12,830 nucleotides of DNA, from NCBI GenBank assembly GCA_018267435.1, contig JAFDYM010000162.1, positions 1 through 12,830 on the forward strand, written 5' to 3'. Positions 6,398-12,830 of the stretch are shown piece by piece. The stretch comes from Bacteroidota bacterium. GTDB taxonomy: Bacteria; Bacteroidota; Bacteroidia; Chitinophagales; LD1. Below the pieces are notes generated by a model. That model did no database searches, was not told the origin of the DNA, and saw nothing but the letters and a program-made list of their open reading frames with translations. Position numbers and translations under genes: made by a program. Each line of letters starts with the position of its first letter. Position 1 is the stretch's first letter.

Positions 6398-7915
6398 ATG
6401 CCTTTGCGCTTAGTTTTTACCTACCTGCTACTGCTTAGCTGTGCCTCGCTATCAGCGCAAAGCAACTATTGGACCCAACAGTATGGTGCACGCGCCACGC
6501 TTACGGGCGGTGTATGTATGAGCTGCCGAAACGATAACAGTGTGTTTTACTACAACCCCGGCGCCATTGGGTTTATTGATAGCGCCAACATAAATATAGC
6601 CTCGCAGATATATGGTCTTGATTTCATTAACTTAAAAAATGCCGCAGGTAGCGGTATAGATATGAACAATAACCGCCTTAGCATTAATGCGCAGGTAATG
6701 GTGGGCAATCTATCGTTCAAAAAAATACCGCGCTTAAAACTGGTGTATGGCTACATTATGCGCAACTTTCAAAAGTTTGAATTTGATGTGGAGCATAACA
6801 TGTTTTACGATGTGATACCACAGGCCGCAGGGCAAGAGTACTACCGCGCAAAGTACGACTATGAATACAACTTCTTCGAGTTTTGGGGAGGCATAGCGGC
6901 GGGTTACCGCATCAACGACCACATATCTATTGGCCTAGGGCACTATGGCGGTTATGTAGGTATACGTAAAGAAATTTTTTCATCGGTAACGGTAGATGCA
7001 GTAGATACTACCGACGCTGCCTATGTAGCATCGGTTACCACGCGCGATGAGTATAAGGTAGACCACATGTATGTACTATTTAAGCCAGGTATAGATATAC
7101 GCTTTGGCAAATACAAAATTGCCATTACTGCCATGCTACCTTCGGCCAAGCTATGGGGCCAAGGCAGTATAGAAAAAAGTATAGATGCCAATGGGCTTGA
7201 TAAGTATTACGACAACCCTTCGGGTGTGTACGGCCTATTCCCATCGTTTGCACTGGCTATAAACCAAAGGCAGATAAAGGCGAAATATAAAATAGCACCC
7301 AGCATTGCTTTTGGCTTAGAGTATGAAAACAAACGCTGCCGCTTGGCCATGGCGCTTGAGTACTACTTCCCTATAAAAGAGTATGAAATAATGCATGCCG
7401 ATAATGCTTACATACGCCCTACCACTGCAGGCAGTATGATAAACCTAGAGGACTTTGCAAGCGTAAAAGCGGGTGCCTATAGCGTATTGAACGTAGGCTT
7501 TGGGGCCGAAATAAAAGTGGCCCGTAGGTGGACGGTACTTACGGGTGCCCATACCGATTTCAATAACAAGGTGCCCCTATTTAAGCGCGAGGCAAAGAAC
7601 TACGTTACCGAAACCACACCAGGTAGCTGGCACTATATGAATTTTGCCTTGGGCTTCTCGTACCGCAAGGCAAATGGCTTAACCTTCTTCGGTGGCACGT
7701 ATAACTATGGCTTTAGCGGCAATAACAACAGCTTCATAAACTTTAGCGAGCCTACCCTAGGCAATAATCTTACCGGGGTAGATAGAAAGGATATGCGCGT
7801 AAACATTCACCAGTTTGCGCTGGTGCTAGGGCATACACACTTTATAAACGGCCTAGCGCTCGATAAACTAGGCAAAAAGAAACGTGGTACAAAAAGCAAA
7901 AAGGAAAAGGATTAA
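6398..7915 (+). CDS. FadL-like outer-membrane beta-barrel protein
   Basis: The 505-residue product starts with MPLRLVFTYLLLLSCASLSA, a signal peptide with probable cleavage before Gln21. The mature N-terminus, YWTQQYGARATLTGG (24-38) then NDNSVFYYNPGAIGF (45-59), matches the 'GARA..GGA...DD.SA.YYNPAGL' plug signature of FadL/OmpP1-type channels for hydrophobic compounds. The rest alternates aromatic and polar residues in Gly- and Tyr-rich segments typical of barrel strands, for example NFFEFWGGIAAGYRINDHIS. Odd features are a CMSC motif (Cys40, Cys43) inside the plug signature and a lysine-rich tail (about 488-505) instead of a terminal aromatic strand end. I chose the ATG at 6398 because an in-frame GTG at 6323 would place the folE terminator inside the gene and bury the signal peptide. 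Bacteroidota have many such uncharacterised proteins; the transported compound is unknown. Confidence 0.75.
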   Translation: MPLRLVFTYLLLLSCASLSAQSNYWTQQYGARATLTGGVCMSCRNDNSVFYYNPGAIGFIDSANINIASQIYGLDFINLKNAAGSGIDMNNNRLSINAQVMVGNLSFKKIPRLKLVYGYIMRNFQKFEFDVEHNMFYDVIPQAAGQEYYRAKYDYEYNFFEFWGGIAAGYRINDHISIGLGHYGGYVGIRKEIFSSVTVDAVDTTDAAYVASVTTRDEYKVDHMYVLFKPGIDIRFGKYKIAITAMLPSAKLWGQGSIEKSIDANGLDKYYDNPSGVYGLFPSFALAINQRQIKAKYKIAPSIAFGLEYENKRCRLAMALEYYFPIKEYEIMHADNAYIRPTTAGSMINLEDFASVKAGAYSVLNVGFGAEIKVARRWTVLTGAHTDFNNKVPLFKREAKNYVTETTPGSWHYMNFALGFSYRKANGLTFFGGTYNYGFSGNNNSFINFSEPTLGNNLTGVDRKDMRVNIHQFALVLGHTHFINGLALDKLGKKKRGTKSKKEKD

Positions 7916-7920
7916 AAAGA

Positions 7921-7952
7921 AAGAACCCCGAAGCGGAGGCCTCAGGGTTCTT
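7921..7952. terminator. Shared terminator of convergent genes
   Basis: AAGAACCC (7921-7928) pairs with GGGTTCTT (7945-7952); a smaller CCG/CGG stem lies inside. On the minus strand the stem is followed by TTCTTTTTAATCC, a good T tract for the gene ending at 7975. On the plus strand the tail is weaker (GTTATTAT), but the stem starts six bases past the upstream gene's stop and probably serves it too. Confidence 0.8.
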
Positions 7953-7974
7953 GTTATTATGCGTAAAAGCTTGA

Positions 7975-8502
7975 TTAGTTCATTACTTGGAACTTTTTGC
8001 TGATGGTGTATACCTTGCCATCTTTATCGCCCGTAAAGGTCAAGTTCATAAAGTATACGCCGGCTGCGTAGTTAGTTACATCTAGTGTTTCTACAGTTTT
8101 GCCATTGGTATATGCGCTGTTGTATACATCGCTCATAGTTTGACCTATGTTGTTTACTACAGCCACTTTTACATTGCCCGATTCAGGGAACGTAAATGCG
8201 TACGACATATTATCAACTGCTGGGTTAGGGTACATTACAAATGAACCGAAATCATCCTTAGTTATATCCAACAAGCCTACTGTAAAATCGTTAGGTTGTT
8301 GAAAGCCTTGAGTAAGTATTACGTTACCCGAGCTGAATGTTTGTACCATGGTCATTTCGCCCACAGTGTATGATAAACTACCGTTGCCGCCGTTGTTCGA
8401 AAAGCCGCCAGTAGAAGATATAACTTGAGGAGATAGAGACTGTGCTGCGGCAAATGATACTGCGCCAGCAACTGCTAAAAGTGTAATGTATAATTTTTTC
8501 AT
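7975..8502 (-). CDS. Small secreted T9SS type A cargo protein
   Basis: The 175-residue product has a signal peptide (MKKLYITLLAVAGAVSFAAA, cleavage before Gln21). A short domain (about 27-69) with STGGFSNNGGNGSLSYTVGE and VILTQGFQQP matches a segment seen in many small Bacteroidota secreted proteins just before the sorting domain. Residues 88-175 form a type IX secretion type A C-terminal domain: SFVMYPNPAVDN (88-98), an Ig-like strand pattern, YAAGVYFMNL (145-154) and a C-terminal KKFQVMN. It should cross the outer membrane through T9SS and be anchored or released after cleavage of this domain. Little room remains for an effector domain, so its role is unknown. I chose the ATG at 8502; an in-frame start at 8541 would add residues in front of the signal peptide. 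It is followed by the shared terminator and has its own promoter. Confidence 0.85.
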   Translation of the reverse strand: MKKLYITLLAVAGAVSFAAAQSLSPQVISSTGGFSNNGGNGSLSYTVGEMTMVQTFSSGNVILTQGFQQPNDFTVGLLDITKDDFGSFVMYPNPAVDNMSYAFTFPESGNVKVAVVNNIGQTMSDVYNSAYTNGKTVETLDVTNYAAGVYFMNLTFTGDKDGKVYTISKKFQVMN

Positions 8503-8529
8503 AGTGTGTTTGTGTGTGGTTTGGAGATG

Positions 8530-8559
8530 GAAATATAACAACTAAATTGCTTTTCCAAA
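8530..8559 (-). promoter_or_regulatory. Candidate promoter of the small T9SS cargo gene
   Basis: On the minus strand TTTG (8559-8556) is followed after 18 bases by TATATTTC (8537-8530), one base from TAnnTTTG. Transcription would start near 8523, about 20 bases before the ATG at 8502. Spacing and sequence match the candidate promoter at 1681-1710. Confidence 0.5.
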
Positions 8560-8600
8560 AAAATATTTTCGGCAGGGCTCTCCTTAGGCTTTACATACGT

Positions 8601-8635
8601 AAAACGGGCAGAAAAGTTTCATCTCCCCCTGCCCG
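8601..8635 (-). terminator. Probable terminator of the large T9SS cargo gene
   Basis: CGGGCAG (8605-8611) and CTGCCCG (8629-8635) form a perfect 7-bp stem with a 17-base loop, starting nine bases past the stop codon. On the minus strand a run of four Ts follows. The long loop and short T tract make it weaker than the other terminators here. Confidence 0.6.
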
Positions 8636-8643
8636 CTATCTTG

Positions 8644-11600
8644 CTATTCAGCTATTAATTTGCCCCTAATTTTAACAATTCCGCCGCTATATATGGCAAA
8701 GGTATACATACCCTGCGCCAAGCCTTGCTTGCTTATATGCCATTTGCTGATCCCATCGCCTTGGTATTGTTGCACTATTTGGCCATTTACATTGCTTATA
8801 ACAAGTCTGGCATTGTGTAGCGCGTCGCTGGTTTCTATTACTGCATCTTCGGTAAATGGATTAGGATACACCTTTGCATTTAGCTTAGCGCTAGCCTTTA
8901 TATCGCGTATGCTTACCAAGGTAGTTACTTCATTCTCGGTAGTGTTTGTTACTATGGCCGGGTTATAGTCGAAGTAAATGTGCGCCGTATTTTGTATCAC
9001 CTCTCCTACTTGTGTGCTAGCCTTCTTCTTTATACTATAGTTTACATAGCCCTTGCTAGCCTCTTCATTAGTGGCGCTATCTACCAGATATATAGGATCG
9101 AATGTGAAAGTAAGTATGCCTGTGCCCGAAACCTCATACCTACAAGGCTGATGGCTAGCGCCGCCAAATTCGAAGCTGGCAGGGTCAACCAAAGCAGACA
9201 GGGTATCCTTCAATATTACAAAGTGGGTGGTATCGTTACCTGTATTTTGAAAGTGGATGGTGTAATGTATCACCGAATCGGTCTCCAATATCTCGGTAGA
9301 TGGATTAGCCACCTTCATGTTAGGGTCGTACGAGCCGGTAACAGAGCGGATAACAGTTATTGAATTATTCTGCGGTTTGCAATCGTTGCTATCGGGCTGT
9401 ACAGTAGCAGTGTTTGTTATTAGCGTAGAAATAGGTGTACGCACAGGCACAAGGAATCTAGCATATACCGATACATTACTATAACTACTCAACGGCACAT
9501 TAGTCCATGTAACTGTATGGGCAGTAGTATTTACTACACCATTGTCGCTAGCACTTACAAACGATAATGTAGGATCGTAATGCAATGTAGCAGTAGAGTT
9601 TACACTTGTATGCCCATCGTTGCTTAAGTTCAAAAACAAATTTGAATAAAACCCAGGGTTTAATCCTCCAACTGTTACATTTACAGCCAATTCGTTAGCG
9701 GTTGATAGGGTTATACCTACAGGTGGTATAGTATACTCGTTGGCCAATACACCTACACTTACATTCTGTATGCCGCATATTACGTCACATGCCCTTGCAT
9801 GTACTTGCAATACATAGCTACCAGTATCGCGTACTGTTACTTGGTAAATGCCATTAGTAATTGAACCATAGTAAATAATACCATTTCTAGTTGCACTAAC
9901 GGCATAGTATCCCTGTACAGCAGTTTCATTTGGCTGCTTAATACAGTCTCCATTCTGGTCAACAAATATGCTGCCGTGCAATGTAGCATAACAGTCGCTC
10001 CCTACCAAGCGGCTTGCAGTTCTATAGCAGCCGTTTGCATCGCTTACTTTTATTGTATAGGTACCAGCTGCAATACCACTAAGTGTATCATTATTCAAAA
10101 GCGGGTTGTTGTTCCATTCGTAGCTATATGGAAATTGCCCATTGTATGGTATAACGTGCGCACTACCATTGCCACCGCTGCAATTTTCGGGTACGGTGTA
10201 GGCAGAAAAAAACAATGAATAGTTCAATATGGAAACATTACTGGCTACCGAGCAACCTATAGCATCGGTTGCCGTTACCTGATATATACCCGCCGATGCC
10301 AGTAAGGTAGTGCCGGTAGCACCATTACTCCATATATAATTATAAGGTGCCGTGCCATTGGTAACCTGCACAACCACTTGCCCTTGTTGGCCAGGTAAAC
10401 AGTTAGCCGCTACCGAGGTGTTGCTTAAGTTAAGCTCTGTTTGTGGATCTAAACCAAACTGATACACAAAGCTGCAGCCTCCATTATCGGATACTGTAAC
10501 CGAGTGTATACCTACCCCTAAACCTGTAGCTGTATTAGTAGTAGAAGCATTGCCCGCCCACTCATAAGTATATGGAACTACGCCCCCTGCTGGTGCTACT
10601 TGTACCATACCATTGGTAGAGCTATTGCAACTAGGCAATATACTATCAACTATAGCCGCACTTAGGCCTGTGTTATTTAATATAGTGCCACTAGCTACAG
10701 CACCGCAACCAGTTGCGTCGGTTACCTCTACTTGATGTAAGCCTGGTGCCAGCGTGGAAAGAACGGAGCCACTAACCGTATTATCCCACAAATAAGTATA
10801 CGGTGGCACACCATTGCTGGCCGTAGCTGTTATAGATCCTGTTGTATTGTTACAGTCTATATCTACCGTTGTTAAACTAATAGTTACAGTAGATGGTGTT
10901 TGGTTAATAGTAGCCCCATCAATTAATGTACATGCATTAGCATCAACTATAGTAGCAGTATAAATAAAGCCACTGCACAAGTTTGTAATGTTGGCTGCAG
11001 TTGAGCCATTATTCCATACGTATGTATATGGGGCGGTGCCACCAAATACTGTAGCAACAATTGAACCGTTGCAAGTAGAACCGCACGTATTTACTGCCTG
11101 CATATTGGCTTGCAATGCCTGTGGCTGGTTTACTACTACCGTTGCAGTAGCCGTTGCCACATTTTGATTTGTAACAGTAACAGTGTAGGTGCCTGCCGAT
11201 AAACCGCTTGCAGTTTCTGTTGTAGCGCCATTGCTCCACAAATACGTAAGGCCATTATTATTGCCGTTAGTACCTTCTACGTTTACGCTTGCTACACCAT
11301 CTGAACTACCAAAACAAGATGCGTTTTGAACAGGAAAAGCCTGCGCGCTTATACTACAATCTATATCTACATATACCATTATAGTATCGCAAGTAGTGTG
11401 TGGTAAGAAATGCGACGTATCACAACCTATGGCGAGGAAAGAATCGATGCCGCATTGATTGGTAGCTGTATAATACATATCACCATTCAAATACGTTACA
11501 ACACCCTTTGTAGGGTTGGTTACTGTATTTATAAATCTAATACGTCCGTTATTGGCATCGTTCTCATCCCAATAAGTGTTGCTTAAGTATGATTCTACTA

Positions 11601-12606
11601 TAACAGGAGTACCGCCAGTAGGAATAAAAATAGGGTTGTTAAAGAAAGGGTCTGTAAATACAGGGTGGTTCATACCTGTATAGTATTTAGTAATACTATG
11701 TTCGCAGCCTGTAGCTAGGTCCTGTACTTTTAGTGTATAGTACCCCGGCATACTTACCCCCACTTCCATGGCTTCAAGCACCATACCCATACTAGTCTGT
11801 GCGGTAAGGGTCCTAGTTTTCAATGCAGTACCGTTCCCATCCAGCCAAGTAACAATATGGTTATATATGGCAGGAGCAGGAGAATTTTGAATAGAATATA
11901 GTTTGTTCAGGTAGGTACTATCGGTATCAATATCGTCACCGAAATAATCATACACGGTTACCGTAGTGTAGGGTATATCCGTTGCTATCTCGCCAGAGTA
12001 ATAGTCTTCAATCATCAAAGTGATGGTGCGTTCACCAGAACCGTGATATTTCATTACCCCAGTAGTAGTATTAAAAGTATCATATGGGTCGCGGCTAAAT
12101 GTATCGTTAAGGTTAGAAGAGAATAGTGTAATGCGATAGGTATTGCTACCTCCGCTCATTGCCGGCGCGTACACCACCGATGCACCGTTACAAACTGATT
12201 CATCAGGGTGTGGACTATCAAGTGTTACTGGAAGCCAACTGCATTCATCATCAAATACAAAATTGAATGTGCTGCACATAGAATTAAAGTATACTAATGA
12301 AGTATCGCATACGGTGATTGAAATATTCGTATTCCCACAGCCAGTTATGGAAGGCTGATATCTAAAAGTAGTATCAGATAATAAAGTAGTGGTACCAGAC
12401 TGATAATCATTTATAGCTGTAATGAAAATCCTGTCACCGTCGGGGTCGATAGCAACATCGTTTACATGAACAATGACGGGCTGGTGCAATGTTGTACCTC
12501 CGCCACCATAATTCGGTATCGGCGGGTTATTCTGCCCCAGCGCCGTAGCTACGAAAAAGAAAATTGTACAAAGTGTTGTGCCGACATAGGTACAAATCTT
12601 ATTCAT
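8644..12606 (-). CDS. Large secreted T9SS cargo with Ig-like, SprB and DUF7619-like domains
   Basis: The 1320-residue protein is built for the cell surface or exterior. In order: signal peptide (about 1-24, IFFFVATALG); an Ig-like tandem-95-type module (26-122); a less clear beta-rich region (about 126-312); a second Ig-like module (323-417); six SprB repeats (428-870), each with a TYxWSNG-like core and a GTYTVTVTDANGC-like end; an SdrD-B-like domain with IFVDQNGDC (880-888); a DUF11-like segment (about 970-1085); a DUF7619-like domain from GSYDPNMKVANP (1091-1102) through HFQNTGNDT to HIYFDYNPAIVTNTT (1209-1223); and a type A sorting domain (about 1242-1320) with KVYPNPFTED and QGMYTFAIY. 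The mature part has 29 cysteines, suggesting many disulfides. SprB repeats are named for the Flavobacterium gliding adhesin, so adhesion is a reasonable guess, but no enzyme or ligand-binding site is seen. It starts 37 bases after serA, without a Shine-Dalgarno sequence. Confidence 0.9.
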   Translation of the reverse strand: MNKICTYVGTTLCTIFFFVATALGQNNPPIPNYGGGGTTLHQPVIVHVNDVAIDPDGDRIFITAINDYQSGTTTLLSDTTFRYQPSITGCGNTNISITVCDTSLVYFNSMCSTFNFVFDDECSWLPVTLDSPHPDESVCNGASVVYAPAMSGGSNTYRITLFSSNLNDTFSRDPYDTFNTTTGVMKYHGSGERTITLMIEDYYSGEIATDIPYTTVTVYDYFGDDIDTDSTYLNKLYSIQNSPAPAIYNHIVTWLDGNGTALKTRTLTAQTSMGMVLEAMEVGVSMPGYYTLKVQDLATGCEHSITKYYTGMNHPVFTDPFFNNPIFIPTGGTPVIVESYLSNTYWDENDANNGRIRFINTVTNPTKGVVTYLNGDMYYTATNQCGIDSFLAIGCDTSHFLPHTTCDTIMVYVDIDCSISAQAFPVQNASCFGSSDGVASVNVEGTNGNNNGLTYLWSNGATTETASGLSAGTYTVTVTNQNVATATATVVVNQPQALQANMQAVNTCGSTCNGSIVATVFGGTAPYTYVWNNGSTAANITNLCSGFIYTATIVDANACTLIDGATINQTPSTVTISLTTVDIDCNNTTGSITATASNGVPPYTYLWDNTVSGSVLSTLAPGLHQVEVTDATGCGAVASGTILNNTGLSAAIVDSILPSCNSSTNGMVQVAPAGGVVPYTYEWAGNASTTNTATGLGVGIHSVTVSDNGGCSFVYQFGLDPQTELNLSNTSVAANCLPGQQGQVVVQVTNGTAPYNYIWSNGATGTTLLASAGIYQVTATDAIGCSVASNVSILNYSLFFSAYTVPENCSGGNGSAHVIPYNGQFPYSYEWNNNPLLNNDTLSGIAAGTYTIKVSDANGCYRTASRLVGSDCYATLHGSIFVDQNGDCIKQPNETAVQGYYAVSATRNGIIYYGSITNGIYQVTVRDTGSYVLQVHARACDVICGIQNVSVGVLANEYTIPPVGITLSTANELAVNVTVGGLNPGFYSNLFLNLSNDGHTSVNSTATLHYDPTLSFVSASDNGVVNTTAHTVTWTNVPLSSYSNVSVYARFLVPVRTPISTLITNTATVQPDSNDCKPQNNSITVIRSVTGSYDPNMKVANPSTEILETDSVIHYTIHFQNTGNDTTHFVILKDTLSALVDPASFEFGGASHQPCRYEVSGTGILTFTFDPIYLVDSATNEEASKGYVNYSIKKKASTQVGEVIQNTAHIYFDYNPAIVTNTTENEVTTLVSIRDIKASAKLNAKVYPNPFTEDAVIETSDALHNARLVISNVNGQIVQQYQGDGISKWHISKQGLAQGMYTFAIYSGGIVKIRGKLIAE
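9997..11325 (-). repeat. Six tandem SprB repeats (within the large cargo gene)
   Basis: Repeats lie at residues 428-498, 504-571, 580-647, 655-723, 731-797 and 804-870, about 67-71 residues each with short linkers. Shared marks are an early xxC, NG[SV]..V...GG..PYTY.W in the middle and AG.Y.VTVTDA.GC near the end. Repeats 3-6 each have exactly two cysteines 49 or 51 residues apart; repeat 2 has two extra; repeat 1 has only the first. The copies differ strongly in sequence, so this is an old expansion, not a recent DNA duplication. Confidence 0.85.
11356..11640 (-). repeat. Second copy of four-cysteine Ig-like module
   Basis: Residues 323-417 start NNPIFIPTGGTPVIV and end in VYVDIDC. Cysteines are at 385, 395, 406 and 417, with CDTS at 395-398. 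The spacings of 10, 11 and 11 are identical to the first copy. The layout matches the bacterial Ig-like 'tandem-95' type of surface repeat. Confidence 0.7.
12241..12531 (-). repeat. First copy of four-cysteine Ig-like module
   Basis: Residues 26-122 start NNPPIPNYGG, continue with PVIVHVNDVAIDPDGDRIFI (43-62) and end in FVFDDEC. VND..DPDGD is the hallmark of the tandem-95/cadherin-like Ig repeats. Cysteines are at 90, 100, 111 and 122, with CDTS at 100-103. Confidence 0.7.
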
Positions 12607-12622
12607 CGATTATATATTTTCC

Positions 12623-12652
12623 GAAAAATAAGAAAAGTAAATGTTAATACAA
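12623..12652 (-). promoter_or_regulatory. Candidate promoter of the large cargo gene
   Basis: On the minus strand TTG (12652-12650, inside the last codons of serA) is followed after 19 bases by TATTTTTC (12630-12623), one base from TAnnTTTG. Transcription would start only a few bases before the ATG at 12606. With no terminator after serA, read-through is an alternative. Confidence 0.3.
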
Positions 12653-12830
12653 CATCCTCGCCTTTATGGTAGCCTTCACGTCTTTCAATAGCCTAAAAGC
12701 ATCTTTACTCATTTTGCTATCTACGTCAAGTACCACATAGCCTATCTCATCATTGGTCTTCAAATACTGGCCCAATATGTTGATGCCGTGCTTAGAAAGC
12801 TTCGAGTTTATTTCGCCCAATACACCTGGC
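12644..12830 (-). CDS. serA: D-3-phosphoglycerate dehydrogenase, C-terminal ACT domain (partial)
   Basis: The minus strand encodes 61 residues and a TAA stop at 12646-12644; the start lies beyond the window. The residues begin PGVLGEINSKLSKHGINI and continue with GQYLKTNDEIGYVVLDVD, ending KATIKARMLY. PGVLxxIxxxLxxxxINI and the following strand with IGYxVxDVD are the signature of the regulatory ACT domain at the end of SerA, where serine binds to inhibit the enzyme. SerA oxidises 3-phosphoglycerate in the first step of serine synthesis. Other ACT proteins are possible in principle, but the xQYLxTxxxIGYVVxDVD pattern and the position at the extreme C-terminus fit SerA best. Confidence 0.85.
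   Translation of the reverse strand, partial: PGVLGEINSKLSKHGINILGQYLKTNDEIGYVVLDVDSKMSKDAFRLLKDVKATIKARMLY

Noticed and set aside
7931..7944. GAGGCCTC palindrome as a protein-binding site
   Set aside because: It lies in the loop of the shared terminator between convergent genes, where a regulator site is unlikely.
8503..8541. Upstream in-frame start of the small T9SS cargo
   Set aside because: It would add 13 residues before the signal peptide and would overlap the candidate promoter and leader.
8980..9363. 127-codon plus-strand ORF opposite the large cargo gene
   Set aside because: It is antisense to the clearly coding DUF7619-like and DUF11-like regions and its translation shows no domain or sensible composition.
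11009..11239. 76-codon minus-strand ORF within the SprB repeats
   Set aside because: It is an out-of-frame shadow inside the large cargo gene, whose own frame gives an uninterrupted repeat protein.
1..12830. A defence, mobile-element, CRISPR or biosynthetic gene cluster
   Set aside because: No transposase, integrase, nuclease, toxin-antitoxin pair, repeat-spacer array or synthase was seen; the genes are housekeeping or secreted proteins typical of the phylum.

Overview
The window looks like chromosomal DNA from a Bacteroidota bacterium, most likely the Chitinophagales/Sphingobacteriales side. Evidence: a short housekeeping sigma factor without region 1.1, type IX secretion (T9SS) type A C-terminal domains, SprB repeats, a FadL-like outer-membrane protein of a type common in the phylum, TTTG / TAnnTTTG-like promoters, and starts that almost all lack a Shine-Dalgarno sequence. 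There is no sign of a phage, transposon, CRISPR array, tRNA or rRNA.

Layout. 1-231 (-): start of a secreted protein, cut by the window edge. 340-402: a strong bidirectional terminator and a second perfect hairpin. 418-1287 (-): rpoD. 1288-1749: a 462-base divergent intergenic region with the rpoD leader and the promoter of the next gene. 1750-3543 (+): long-chain acyl-CoA synthetase, closed by a terminator. 3743-5569 (+): soluble TPR histidine kinase. 5629-6294 (+): folE (GTP cyclohydrolase I), closed by a terminator. 6398-7915 (+): FadL-like outer-membrane protein. 7921-7952: a terminator shared by convergent genes. 7975-8502 (-): small T9SS cargo. 8644-12606 (-): 1320-residue T9SS cargo with two Ig-like modules, six SprB repeats, an SdrD-B-like domain, a DUF7619-like domain and a sorting domain. 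12644-12830 (-): C-terminal ACT domain of SerA, cut by the window edge.

How the genes relate. This is mostly a housekeeping neighbourhood (transcription, fatty-acid activation, pterin synthesis, serine synthesis) with cell-surface and secreted proteins inserted. The acyl-CoA synthetase and the FadL-like protein could belong to one fatty-acid uptake route, but terminators and two unrelated genes separate them. At least two secreted proteins need the T9SS apparatus, which is not encoded here.

I found no dedicated new multi-gene system. The observations most worth following are: (1) a canonical AGGAGG Shine-Dalgarno sequence in front of rpoD only, in a phylum whose ribosomes normally ignore such sequences; (2) a four-cysteine Ig-like module present twice in the large cargo with exactly the same cysteine spacing; (3) a CxxC motif and a lysine-rich tail in the FadL-like protein.
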